DNA from: CAVUNY01 sp963843535
GTDB lineage: Bacteria; Chloroflexota; Anaerolineae; Anaerolineales; Anaerolineaceae
DNA: 64,000 bases
Direction: 5' to 3'
Assembly (NCBI GenBank): GCA_963843535.1
Contig: CAWJKU010000002.1
Coordinates: 186,001 to 250,000 of the forward strand
Position 1 is the first letter of the stretch. Each line of letters begins with the position of its first letter. The translations under genes were made by a program, and so were the position numbers. The notes under the pieces were generated by a model that had not been told where the DNA came from, did not search any database, and saw nothing but the letters and a program-made list of their open reading frames with translations. Shown here piece by piece: positions 43,227 through 52,020 of this stretch.

Positions 43227-44113
43227 TATTCTTCCTCTTGGCTGAACAATTCGTCTAATTTCTGCTCGTAAGATAGGTAATTTAGCATTTCATATAATTC
43301 TGAACGTGTTTGCATCTGCGACAGCATGGCCGCCTGGGTACCCTGATCACGGATCGCTTTAAAAACTAGCAGAGCTGCCTGGCTCATTGCCCTGAAAGCA
43401 GAAAGGGGGTAAAGGACCATATCCACGCCGGCATCTCGCAATTCTTCGATGGATAGTAATGGGGTTTTTCCGAATTCCGTCATATTCGCCAGGATGGGCA
43501 CGCCGGCAGACTGAGAAAATGAACGATACATTTCCGGTTCCGTAACAGCTTCAGCGAAAATATAATCGGCCCCTTCCTGGGCGTAGGCATGGACCCGCTC
43601 TAAAGCAGCACCGAGGCCTTCCACAGCAAGCGCATCGGTGCGCGCCATAATTTTAAAAGTTGGATCGGTTCTGGCATCCAATGCAGCCTTTAATCGATCA
43701 ACCATTTCGTCCTTTGGAACCAATGCTTTTCCAGGCCGGTGACCACAGCGTTTGGCTTGAACCTGGTCTTCAATATGCATGGCCGCGGCGTTGGATTTGA
43801 TCAAAGAGCGCACTGTGCGGGCGATATTGAAAGCGCTGCCAAACCCGGTGTCTACATCAACCAGTAATGGTAAATCAGTCGCATCCGTGATGCGGCGAAC
43901 GTCGATCAAGATATCTTCCAGAGTGATGATGCCCAGGTCAGGAACGCTTAGTGAGGCCGCTGAGACTCCGCCACCGGACAAATAAATTGCCCTAAATCCA
44001 ACTTTCTTTGCCAGGGTTGCAGAATAAGCGTTGATTGTCCCCACAATTTGAAGCGGTTTTTCCAAAGAGAGAGCTTCATCAAATCGAGCACCCGGAGATG
44101 AATTTATTGCCAT
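43226..44113 (-). CDS. prpB: Methylisocitrate lyase
   Basis: 295 residues, the PrpB length. Signatures: VDVDTGFGSAFNIARTVRSL, MHIEDQVQAKRCGHRPGKALV (here KRCGHRPGKALV, the catalytic-Cys loop) and IMARTDALAVEGLGAALERV. It splits methylisocitrate into pyruvate and succinate. First gene of the operon with AAGGA before the ATG. The loop KRCGHR is the PrpB form, distinct from isocitrate lyase KKCGHL. Confidence 0.93.
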   Translation of the reverse strand: MAINSSPGARFDEALSLEKPLQIVGTINAYSATLAKKVGFRAIYLSGGGVSAASLSVPDLGIITLEDILIDVRRITDATDLPLLVDVDTGFGSAFNIARTVRSLIKSNAAAMHIEDQVQAKRCGHRPGKALVPKDEMVDRLKAALDARTDPTFKIMARTDALAVEGLGAALERVHAYAQEGADYIFAEAVTEPEMYRSFSQSAGVPILANMTEFGKTPLLSIEELRDAGVDMVLYPLSAFRAMSQAALLVFKAIRDQGTQAAMLSQMQTRSELYEMLNYLSYEQKLDELFSQEEE

Positions 44114-44211
44114 TACCGTTCCTTAATGGGATATATCTTATCAATCAGATATTGTATACCTAAATTTCTCTAATAAAAAGGGACACAAGATTATAGTTTT
44201 CTGTGAAAAGA

Positions 44212-44985
44212 TTAAATATCTATCACAAGGGTAACAGGGCAGTGGTCGGAGCCCATAATTTCTGTGTGGTTGATGACATCAGAAATATCATCCATGAGTG
44301 ACCCCGTTACAAGAAAATAATCTAAACGCCATCCCGTATTATTCTTTCGAGCATTCGCAATATACGTCCACCAGGTATATTCGACGCGGTCAGGGTAAAG
44401 CTTGCGAAAGGCATCGATAAAACCATGGTGAAGGTAATGGTCGATCCAAACACGCTCCTCCGGCAAGAAACCCGTTGCAGTGGAGTTTTGTTTTGGATGG
44501 CGCAGGTCAATTTCCTTGTGCGCGGTATTGAAATCGCCGGTCAGGATAACCTTTTGACCGAGCGCATGCAATTCATCGCACATTTCGAGCAGCCTTTTGT
44601 AAAAATCCAATTTATACGGAACACGTCCCAGGTCACGCTGGCCGTTCGGAAAGTAAATATTAAACAACCAGAATTTTGGAAACCTGCTGGCAATCACCCT
44701 GCCTTCACCATCAAATTCTTGCGAATCCAGTCCCATTTTTTCTTCTAAAGGTTCACTGTGTGTCCAGGTAGTCGTTCCGCTGTATCCGGGACGCTGCGCC
44801 GGGTTCCAGGTGACATACTTATAACGATTTTGGATTGTATTTATTTTTTCTTTGTCGAGCTGTTCTGGACGGGCTTTAATTTCTTGCAAACAAAGCACAT
44901 CAGGATGAATGATATCGACGCTTTCAAAGAAGGCCTTATTCATTATCGCGCGCAGCCCATTGACATTCCAGGTTGTGATCCGCAT
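44212..44985 (-). CDS. xthA: Exodeoxyribonuclease III (AP endonuclease)
   Basis: 257 residues. EEP-fold signatures: TTWNVNGLRAIMNKAF, LCLQEIKARPEQLD (catalytic Glu), LTGDFNTAHKEIDLRHP and the terminal GSDHCPVTLVIDI with the Asp-His pair. Repairs abasic sites in DNA. Monocistronic, divergent from the diguanylate cyclase. Confidence 0.95.
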   Translation of the reverse strand: MRITTWNVNGLRAIMNKAFFESVDIIHPDVLCLQEIKARPEQLDKEKINTIQNRYKYVTWNPAQRPGYSGTTTWTHSEPLEEKMGLDSQEFDGEGRVIASRFPKFWLFNIYFPNGQRDLGRVPYKLDFYKRLLEMCDELHALGQKVILTGDFNTAHKEIDLRHPKQNSTATGFLPEERVWIDHYLHHGFIDAFRKLYPDRVEYTWWTYIANARKNNTGWRLDYFLVTGSLMDDISDVINHTEIMGSDHCPVTLVIDI

Positions 44986-45180
44986 TCCAACAGCACCTCA
45001 CGCAAAAAGATATGCGAATCTTACCACTTCCCATATAATCGTTAATAATATATGAACACCTTTGTGCAGGTAAATCTAACCGCAATTTAAAAAACATATC
45101 TGGTTTTACAACTTTTTTACCGCATAGGTATCTCTACAGCTCGAATGTAAGAATGGATCCTTCATGAGGGGAAGAGATAA

Positions 45181-47979
45181 ATGAATTCAATCATTGGGGC
45201 GATTGGTTTTGCTTTATCGGGGGTGATTTTCTTCATTGCCGGTGTGCTGACATTCAAACCTATCCGATTCACCCTTCATTCACGGCCGTGGATTTTATTG
45301 GCCGCTGCTTGTTTTCTGCTGTCATTTTTAGGGGGATATGCCGCTTATCAGAATTACATTAACGTTATTGTGCCCGGATTGATCGATATTGTGACGGTGG
45401 TTTTAATGCTGATCGGGAGCGGGTTGGTTCTAGCCAGTATTTTTCTTCTCGGGAAATCCGCTGTAGCAGATACAGCCAAGAACCAGGCTGTGTGTTCCGA
45501 ATTAGAGCGCTACCGAACCGGTTTCGATAAAGTGCCTTTCATGGTCGTTATCAAGGATCACCAGGGCAGCTATCTGTATACCAACCCTGTTTATCAGTAT
45601 TTCCTCGGTAAGAAAGGACATAATCTGGTTGGGGAGTCGGATTTCAAGTTTTTCCCTCGCGCACAGGCTCTTGCTTTTCGACAGGAAGAGGACAAAATTC
45701 TCGAATCTGGGATTCCGAGTATGCGAGATGAAGAAATCCGGGGGGCTGATGGGATACGCTGGATCCGCTTTTCTAGAATTCCCCTTAAAGAAAATGATCA
45801 AGGTAAACGCATTTTCTTAGTAGCCGGTCAGGATATTACCCTCCAAAAGCAATTTGAAAACGAACATCATCTATTGAAACAGGGGCTTGGCCAGCTTAAA
45901 GAGGCACTTCCGGATCTGGCAATCGTCACAGATCGTTCTGTTTTACTGGAGAACATCGTCAAATGGTCTGGCAGATTGGCTGCTACCAGCCAGGTGGGTA
46001 TCTGGCAAATCGTTCCAGATCGTTCGGCCGCCATATTAAAATATGGCACCGGAAAGCTGGCGCAGGTAATTGGCGCACAGATAAAAATGGGGAGAGATCT
46101 TCCTTGGAAGGTCTGGCAAACCGCACAGCCGTTGGTAGTCGAGAAATATCAAAATTGGGCTGACCGCACAGCATGGAGTCAGGATGTAGAATTTACATCT
46201 GCCGTCGGTATTCCTTTGAAGGCCAACAACCAACCTTTGTATGTTCTCACCTTTTTTTATGAAAATAACATCAGGGTTATTGAGAGTGAACAGGTTGAAC
46301 TCTTAAGTATTCTGGCAAATTCAGCTGCCTATCAGCTTCAAAACCTCGACCATATTGATATACATGAAGCTGAAAATCAAGAATGGCATCAGAAATTAGA
46401 AAAAGCGCAGCTCAAGTCCAGGATTGAGCATATACTGGCAAAAATAGCCACATATTTTATTAATGTCAATCTGGACAAAATAGACGATAGCATAACCCAT
46501 GCACTGGAAACGATGGTAAAGCTGATCGGCGTCGATCGCGGCTACCTGGTTTTATTTCCTGACGGCGGGGAAGAAAAAGCAGCTTCCTACTGCAGCCCCA
46601 ATAACGCTCAACATGAAGAACTGCAAGATTTTTCGCGAGTCGAATTCCAGGAAATCCTGAATAAGTTGAACCAATTAGAAACCATCCATTTTCCGCACGT
46701 AAATGCCATGAGCCCTGACCGGGTAGAGGCTGTTTATTTACAAGCGAAAGGGATTAAATCTTTCACCGCGATACCTCTGGTTTCAAATCGATCTTTGGAA
46801 GGTTACCTGGGCTTTGAATCGATTAAAAATGAAGTGGATTGGCCGCAGGATATTCTCGCACTTTTGAAAATAAACGGAGAGATGTTCGTAAACCTGATAG
46901 ATCGCAAGCGTGTGGAAAGAAAGACGGTGAATGAGAAAGATATGTCGAACGCGCAGGTGCACGAATTGGAAATTCGCACGCAAGAAAATTCCTTAATCAC
47001 AGAAATGGGTGATTTACTGCAAGCCTGCCGAACGGCTGATGAGGCATATCCAATCATTATTCGTTATATGCAAAAATTAATCACGATTTGTTCTGGAGCC
47101 TTGTATATCATCCGCGATATTAAAGATCCCGCGGAAAATGTCGCGGCGTGGGGTAGCGATCCGCCCGGACCAGCAGAGCATGAGCTGGCAATAAATGAAT
47201 GTTGGGCGCTCAGACGGGGAAGGGTATATTCGATCGCAGATCCCGATTCAGAGCCGGTATGCAGCCATATTAAAGAACCCTTGCAATCCGGGTATATGTG
47301 TGTTCCGCTGATTGCCCAGGGTGAATTAGTCGGTGTCCTTCATCTTAGAATGCCGCAAAATATGATCAAGCAGGAATTCAGCCAGGAACAACAACAACTG
47401 GCTGTCAGGATCGGTGAGTATATCGCCATTCCCTTAACAAATCTAAAATTACGGGACGAACTGCGTAGCCAGGCAATCCGCGATCCTTTGACAAAATTGT
47501 ACAACCGGCGTTATATGGAAGAGACCCTGGAACGTGAAATTCGCCGGGGGAACCGTCATTCAACCTCGGTTGGGATCATCATGTTTGACATTGATGGCAT
47601 GAAGCCGATTAACGATCGGTTTGGCCATGATGCTGGGGACCTGGTCTTAAAATCACTAGGGTTCGAATTAATAAGACTCTTCCGGGGAGAAGATGTGGCC
47701 TGCCGTTACGGCGGAGATGAATTCACCATCGTTCTGCCTGAGGCCGCATTGGCAGATGTCTGGCGGAGAGCAGAGCAGTTGAGAGAAGCGATTAAACGCC
47801 TGGATCTGAAATACGACGGCAAGCAAATTGGTCCGGTCACGATCTCGATTGGGGTGGCTGCTTACCCAGATCATGGGGCAACAGCCGAGCGTGTGCTTTT
47901 GGCTTGTGACGCTGCATCGTACGCTTCTAAGTCCGAGGGCGGTGATCGGATTATGATGGGGCACAAGGCTGAAGCATAA
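45181..47979 (+). CDS. Multi-domain sensor diguanylate cyclase (PAS-GAF-GGDEF)
   Basis: 932 residues, GAGGGG upstream of the ATG. Order: three hydrophobic segments in the first ~95 residues; a PAS domain ~108-225 (GFDKVPFMVVIKDHQGSYLYT); GAF-like domains at ~245-390, ~420-575 and ~610-745; then a GGDEF domain from ~755 with RDPLTKLYNRRYMEETL. The active site GGDEF is at 844-848. An RxxD inhibitory site (R835-D838) lies five residues before it, so feedback by c-di-GMP is expected. Makes c-di-GMP in response to membrane, ligand or redox signals. No EAL domain. Confidence 0.93.
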   Translation: MNSIIGAIGFALSGVIFFIAGVLTFKPIRFTLHSRPWILLAAACFLLSFLGGYAAYQNYINVIVPGLIDIVTVVLMLIGSGLVLASIFLLGKSAVADTAKNQAVCSELERYRTGFDKVPFMVVIKDHQGSYLYTNPVYQYFLGKKGHNLVGESDFKFFPRAQALAFRQEEDKILESGIPSMRDEEIRGADGIRWIRFSRIPLKENDQGKRIFLVAGQDITLQKQFENEHHLLKQGLGQLKEALPDLAIVTDRSVLLENIVKWSGRLAATSQVGIWQIVPDRSAAILKYGTGKLAQVIGAQIKMGRDLPWKVWQTAQPLVVEKYQNWADRTAWSQDVEFTSAVGIPLKANNQPLYVLTFFYENNIRVIESEQVELLSILANSAAYQLQNLDHIDIHEAENQEWHQKLEKAQLKSRIEHILAKIATYFINVNLDKIDDSITHALETMVKLIGVDRGYLVLFPDGGEEKAASYCSPNNAQHEELQDFSRVEFQEILNKLNQLETIHFPHVNAMSPDRVEAVYLQAKGIKSFTAIPLVSNRSLEGYLGFESIKNEVDWPQDILALLKINGEMFVNLIDRKRVERKTVNEKDMSNAQVHELEIRTQENSLITEMGDLLQACRTADEAYPIIIRYMQKLITICSGALYIIRDIKDPAENVAAWGSDPPGPAEHELAINECWALRRGRVYSIADPDSEPVCSHIKEPLQSGYMCVPLIAQGELVGVLHLRMPQNMIKQEFSQEQQQLAVRIGEYIAIPLTNLKLRDELRSQAIRDPLTKLYNRRYMEETLEREIRRGNRHSTSVGIIMFDIDGMKPINDRFGHDAGDLVLKSLGFELIRLFRGEDVACRYGGDEFTIVLPEAALADVWRRAEQLREAIKRLDLKYDGKQIGPVTISIGVAAYPDHGATAERVLLACDAASYASKSEGGDRIMMGHKAEA

Positions 47980-48039
47980 TTAAGCGGCGCACAATAAGCA
48001 CATACATTTAATTTTCGTATCCGGCGAATAAAGTGCGAC

Positions 48040-49209
48040 CTAAAATCCGTTATAAATAACCGATTTGAGGATCAGGTGAAGATCGCCAAATTCGTGCCAT
48101 AGATATCCTCGTTTTAATGCTTCGTTGTATGTCAAACGCAGGTGCTCGGAACGGGCTATCGCGCCAAGCATGGCGAGATGCGTCGATTGCGGTTCGTGGA
48201 AACCTGTTAGCAGGCCGTCGACCGCATACAAACCCCGTTCGGGGGTAATAACCAGCTTCGTCCAACCTCCACCCGGAAAGGTCTCCCGGTTTTGTTTGGT
48301 GACAGTTTCAAGAGCACGAACGACAGTTGTGCCAACAGCGATCACGCGCTTTCCATTTTGGTGGGCCGAATTAATTAACCTGACTGTCTCCATTGGAACC
48401 CGAAAATACTCTTCGTAAGGTGGCTCGTGATCTTCCAGGCTTGCGACACCCGTATGAAGAAGCAAGGGGGCGAACTGCACACCTCTTGCAACCAGGCGTG
48501 TGATCAATTCATAAGTGAAGGCCCGTCCAGCGGATGGCATTTCCGCACTTCCCTTTTCGGTCGCGTAAACCGTCTGGTAATACTCGTTAGGCCAGGCGTC
48601 CCTCACATATTTATATCGAATTGGGAACCCATATTGGTCCAGATAAATATCTACCGGCACTGGAAAGTGAATATTCGCGATCCACAACCGCCGGTGGTGT
48701 TCCAAATGACTGGATTTACCCTGTCCATATGGGGCAAGTAAAGTCGCGGAAGCACCTCCCGGTAAGGTCAATTTTTCGCCAGGATCGGCGGTATAAAATG
48801 GCAATGCTCCTTTTATGAAAGGTAAGCGGAGCTCAACAGTCCAATCGTCAGACGGAAGATGGGTGGATAAATGCAGTTCGAGACGGGTGCCGTCTGCCCG
48901 GGTAACATCCAGGGCAGCATTGCGAGTACCGCTGGTGTTGATCACCAGCAAGTCGCCGGGCTCAAGGAAATCGGGGAGCGCTTGAAAATGAGTGTGCACG
49001 ATCCGGTCGGTGGCAGGGTCAGAGACCATTAACCTCACCTGGTCTCGGGTAAGACCGCGTGCTTCTGGGGGTTCGTTGGCTTCAAGGCCGGGAGATAATT
49101 GAAAATCTAATCCGGTCGATTTCGACAGCAGAACCTCGTTCGAATCTACGGCTGAGAATGTACTTAATTTGCTTTTCAAACTTGTTTCTTCCAATTGTAA
49201 CGGACGCAT
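48040..49209 (-). CDS. QueA-like S-adenosylmethionine:tRNA ribosyltransferase-isomerase
   Basis: 389 residues; the ATG at 49209 has AAGGG at 6 nt, whereas the ATG at 49215 sits directly on that site. QueA fold landmarks are recognisable but modified: FLEPGDLLVINTSGTRNAALDV in place of the canonical RPGDLLVFNDTRVIPARL, YQTVYATEKGSAEMPSAGRAFT in place of YQTVYAKEPGSVAAPTAGLHFT, and a retained LLLHTGVASL and GTTVVRALET. QueA transfers the ribosyl part of SAM to preQ1 in tRNA. The divergence and the lack of tgt/queG neighbours suggest a subfamily with a possibly different substrate. Last gene of an SDR-QueA-like pair. Confidence 0.8.
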   Translation of the reverse strand: MRPLQLEETSLKSKLSTFSAVDSNEVLLSKSTGLDFQLSPGLEANEPPEARGLTRDQVRLMVSDPATDRIVHTHFQALPDFLEPGDLLVINTSGTRNAALDVTRADGTRLELHLSTHLPSDDWTVELRLPFIKGALPFYTADPGEKLTLPGGASATLLAPYGQGKSSHLEHHRRLWIANIHFPVPVDIYLDQYGFPIRYKYVRDAWPNEYYQTVYATEKGSAEMPSAGRAFTYELITRLVARGVQFAPLLLHTGVASLEDHEPPYEEYFRVPMETVRLINSAHQNGKRVIAVGTTVVRALETVTKQNRETFPGGGWTKLVITPERGLYAVDGLLTGFHEPQSTHLAMLGAIARSEHLRLTYNEALKRGYLWHEFGDLHLILKSVIYNGF

Positions 49210-49221
49210 ATCCATCCCTTT

Positions 49222-49938
49222 CTATGAAACCAGCTTATGAAATTCAGCTAACTGACGGGCCTGGTATCGACCGCTTGGAAGCTGTCCGCTAAACAACGAT
49301 AGAATCCCAGGAACACTGGTTTCGGGTAGGGGACGGTCGCTGATATCTTCGCCAGGATATGCTTCCTGATGCATTTGGGTACGCATATCACCTGGATCTA
49401 CCCAATACACATGCCACTGCGGATTTTCGACCGCGAGCGCAGCGGAAAGCTGCTCAAGCGCGGCTTTGCTAGAGCCGTATCCGCCCCAACCTTCATACGC
49501 TTCGACCGCGGCGTCACTGCTGAGATTGACGATCACCGGGGATGGTATAAAAGTGTGTTGGATCTCTTGGATCAGGCCAAGAGGAGCAAATACATTGACC
49601 TGATAAACTTTTTCGAAAATACGAAGCGGATAATCCAGCAGCCGGGGTTGAGGACTAGGTCCTAATATACTGGCATTGTTCACCATTGCATCCAGCTTAC
49701 CGGACCTTTCGACCGCTGCGACCAGTGCTGCCCGGTGCAGGCTGTTTGAAATATCTCCGGGGATCGCCGTAACCTGAGACCATTGTGAGAGTTTCCTTCG
49801 GGCGGCTTCCAAAGCTTCGGGCTCTCGGGCATCGATAATCAGCTGCCATCCTTGCCGCGCCAGAGCCTGCGCCAATGCCAATCCAAGTCCGCGGCTGGCT
49901 CCGGTAATGACCGCTGTATGGGTACCATTCTCGACCAT
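49222..49938 (-). CDS. SDR family oxidoreductase
   Basis: 238 residues from the ATG at 49938, which has AGGAG at 8 nt; further in-frame ATGs lie upstream. Cofactor motif TGASRGLGLALAQAL, NNASIL, catalytic Ser in VNLSSDAAVEA and Y-x3-K in YGSSKAAL. The C-terminal half reads WHVYWVDPGDMRTQMHQEAYP, a pattern of small cytosolic SDRs. It lies 12 nt before the QueA-like gene, so co-transcription and a shared pathway are likely. Confidence 0.85.
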   Translation of the reverse strand: MVENGTHTAVITGASRGLGLALAQALARQGWQLIIDAREPEALEAARRKLSQWSQVTAIPGDISNSLHRAALVAAVERSGKLDAMVNNASILGPSPQPRLLDYPLRIFEKVYQVNVFAPLGLIQEIQHTFIPSPVIVNLSSDAAVEAYEGWGGYGSSKAALEQLSAALAVENPQWHVYWVDPGDMRTQMHQEAYPGEDISDRPLPETSVPGILSLFSGQLPSGRYQARQLAEFHKLVS

Positions 49939-49995
49939 CTGCGCCACTCCTATTTCAAGCATAAAATTCTTACCTGTCAGCATAACAAAAGCCAG

Positions 49996-50020
49996 AGCCC
50001 ATCGCATCGAACGATGGGCT
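49996..50020 (-). terminator. Terminator candidate after the response regulator
   Basis: Perfect 9-bp stem AGCCCATCG/CGATGGGCT, 7-nt loop. On the minus strand it is followed by CTGGCTTTTGTT. Distance to the response regulator stop is ~90 nt. A second inverted repeat, ACCTGTAC (50029-50036) with GTACAGGT (50066-50073), lies just upstream and could be an operator for the SDR-QueA-like pair. Confidence 0.45.
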
Positions 50021-50112
50021 GGAATGGTACCTGTACGAATTTACAGACTTATCCTATGTACAAAAGTACAGGTGCTTGGGAAGGGTCACAATCATGTTTG
50101 TGCTGAAGGAAT

Positions 50113-50766
50113 TTATTCGAGCTGTATCAATCCACGGAGCGCTGCCATCCTGACCGCTTCCGTTCGGTTCCCTACGCCAAGTTTCGCAAATATGGATGAC
50201 ACGTGAAATTTCACGGTGCGCTCGCTGATCGTCAGACGTTCTGCAATCTCCTGGTTACGCAGCCCCTTGCCCAGCAAATTTAGCACTTCATTCTCACGCC
50301 CGGTTAGCTCGGAGGTTGCCGGAGAATTCATACCTGACTCGCCGCTTACATGCCGCAACAGCTTGGAGGTTACGACTGGCTGTAAAAGTGATCCCCCGTT
50401 ATTGACCACTCGGATTGCATTAAATAAATCATCGCGAGGTACCCCTTTTAGCAGATAGCCCTGGGCACCGGCTTTTATCGCGCCAAGAATTCTGTCGTCG
50501 GTATCGAAGGCCGTAAATACCAGGGCTCGCACCTGAGGATTGCGCTCGTGCATCTGTCGTAAAGCTTCAACTCCGTCGATATCCGGCATTTCTAAATCAA
50601 GCAGAATGATGTCTGGTAAATAAGAAGCTGTTTTTTGAACAGCTTCGCGGCCAGTACTCGCCTGCGCTATCACCTCAAAATCAGGCTGGGTGGATAATAT
50701 TGCCACGAGACCGTCACGGACGACCGGGTGGTCGTCAACCACTAGAATTCGAACAGGTTTTCCCAT
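50113..50766 (-). CDS. NarL/FixJ-type response regulator
   Basis: 217 residues. Receiver domain with phospho-acceptor Asp57 in DIILLDLEMPDIDG; acidic pocket at VVDDHPVVRDG. C-terminal LuxR HTH LTGRENEVLNLLGKGLRNQE and TVKFHVSSIFAKLGVGNRTE. Pairs with the histidine kinase encoded 13 nt upstream. Targets not visible; genes directly downstream (SDR, QueA-like) are separated by a hairpin. Confidence 0.95.
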   Translation of the reverse strand: MGKPVRILVVDDHPVVRDGLVAILSTQPDFEVIAQASTGREAVQKTASYLPDIILLDLEMPDIDGVEALRQMHERNPQVRALVFTAFDTDDRILGAIKAGAQGYLLKGVPRDDLFNAIRVVNNGGSLLQPVVTSKLLRHVSGESGMNSPATSELTGRENEVLNLLGKGLRNQEIAERLTISERTVKFHVSSIFAKLGVGNRTEAVRMAALRGLIQLE

Positions 50767-50779
50767 TGAGACGCCTTTA

Positions 50780-51949
50780 TCATATTGGAACCACGACTTC
50801 TATCCGGGTGCCTTCCCCAAGGCCGGTTTCCAGGTTCAGGCTGCCGTTCAGCAGCCTGGCTCGTTCTGCCAGGCCGATAATCCCAAAATGACCGGGGGCG
50901 GTCTGAGCCGGATCAAAACCCAGTCCATTATCTTCAATTGCGAGATTAACTTCGTTGGGTGCAAAAGTCAGCCGCACCCAGGCTTGTTGGGCTTTCGAAT
51001 GCTGCTCTACATTGGAAAGCGCTTCCTGCGCGATGCGGAACAGACCGGTTTCGATCCTCCCAGGCAAGGAGCGGATCGAATTATTTTGTTTAAAATACAC
51101 TTTTAGCTGGCCGTGTGCCGTGATACTTTTTACCAGGTCTTGTAATGCTTCAGACAATCCTCGGCCCTCCAGGGGGGCGGCGCGCAGATCGAGAACGGAG
51201 CGCCGTGCTTCTTCGAGATTCGACCGGGCTAGATCTAAGGCCTGGTGTATCGTCTGCCGGATATCCTGCGGATCTGCTTTATTGTTGATTAACACCTCTG
51301 CCGTCTCAAGGCGCAAAGTAATTCCTGTTAATCCTTGCGCAAGGGTATCGTGAATCTCTCGGGCCAGACGGTTGCGCTCTTCTGTGGCGCCAAACTCTGC
51401 ACTCTGGCTGAAGAGCCGGGCGCGTTCGACCGCGATCCCAAGCAGATTACCTACCGTGTAGAGAATGCGTAAATCTTCCAACGATAACTCCCGCCAATCT
51501 GGGCTGGCAACGTTGAGCACGCCTAGTTGTTTTCCATGAGCATATAGCGGGATGCTGGCATGGTAACGTAAGCCAGATGAATCGCCGACCAGTCTTTTTA
51601 ACCGGCTGCAAGTAATAACGTTCACGTTTGCCGCGCCAGCCAAATCACCTGCCAGATAGGTATCCAGACAGTAGCAGGTCCCTTCCATGAGATCCGGATT
51701 ATGAACTAAACCTGGAGGTAGATTCTGAGCCGCAGCCAGATTAGGCCCTCCTGTTTCCTCTGCCAGCAGCCAGACCCAACCGGTCTGCAGATCAAATAAC
51801 TCGCCTACCTGGGCCAAAACGGCGTCCAGCGCCTGCTGCAGGTCAACCGAGCTGTTGAGAGCCTGGGCTATGCTGTTCAGGATCGTTAGCTCTCGATTGC
51901 GCCGCTGGAGCTGCTCCGCTTCGGTCTCAGGTGGAATTTTATGATCCAT
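50780..51949 (-). CDS. GAF-containing NarX-type sensor histidine kinase
   Basis: 389 residues, no transmembrane segment, so cytosolic. A GAF domain spans ~30-180 and carries cysteines C92, C94 and C114 (GTCYC, VITCSRL), a pattern that could bind a metal cluster or haem. HisKA_3 box ERNRLAREIHDTLAQGLTG with His200, then HATPase_c with IAQEALSNVEQHSKA (N box) and DNGLGFDP. Phosphorylates the adjacent NarL-type regulator. Signal unknown. Confidence 0.92.
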   Translation of the reverse strand: MDHKIPPETEAEQLQRRNRELTILNSIAQALNSSVDLQQALDAVLAQVGELFDLQTGWVWLLAEETGGPNLAAAQNLPPGLVHNPDLMEGTCYCLDTYLAGDLAGAANVNVITCSRLKRLVGDSSGLRYHASIPLYAHGKQLGVLNVASPDWRELSLEDLRILYTVGNLLGIAVERARLFSQSAEFGATEERNRLAREIHDTLAQGLTGITLRLETAEVLINNKADPQDIRQTIHQALDLARSNLEEARRSVLDLRAAPLEGRGLSEALQDLVKSITAHGQLKVYFKQNNSIRSLPGRIETGLFRIAQEALSNVEQHSKAQQAWVRLTFAPNEVNLAIEDNGLGFDPAQTAPGHFGIIGLAERARLLNGSLNLETGLGEGTRIEVVVPI

Positions 51950-52020
51950 AAATCATTTTTACCATAATTGCCACCTGAATTACCAGTACCAAAACCGTGT
52001 TTGAATTCCATTAGAATCTG

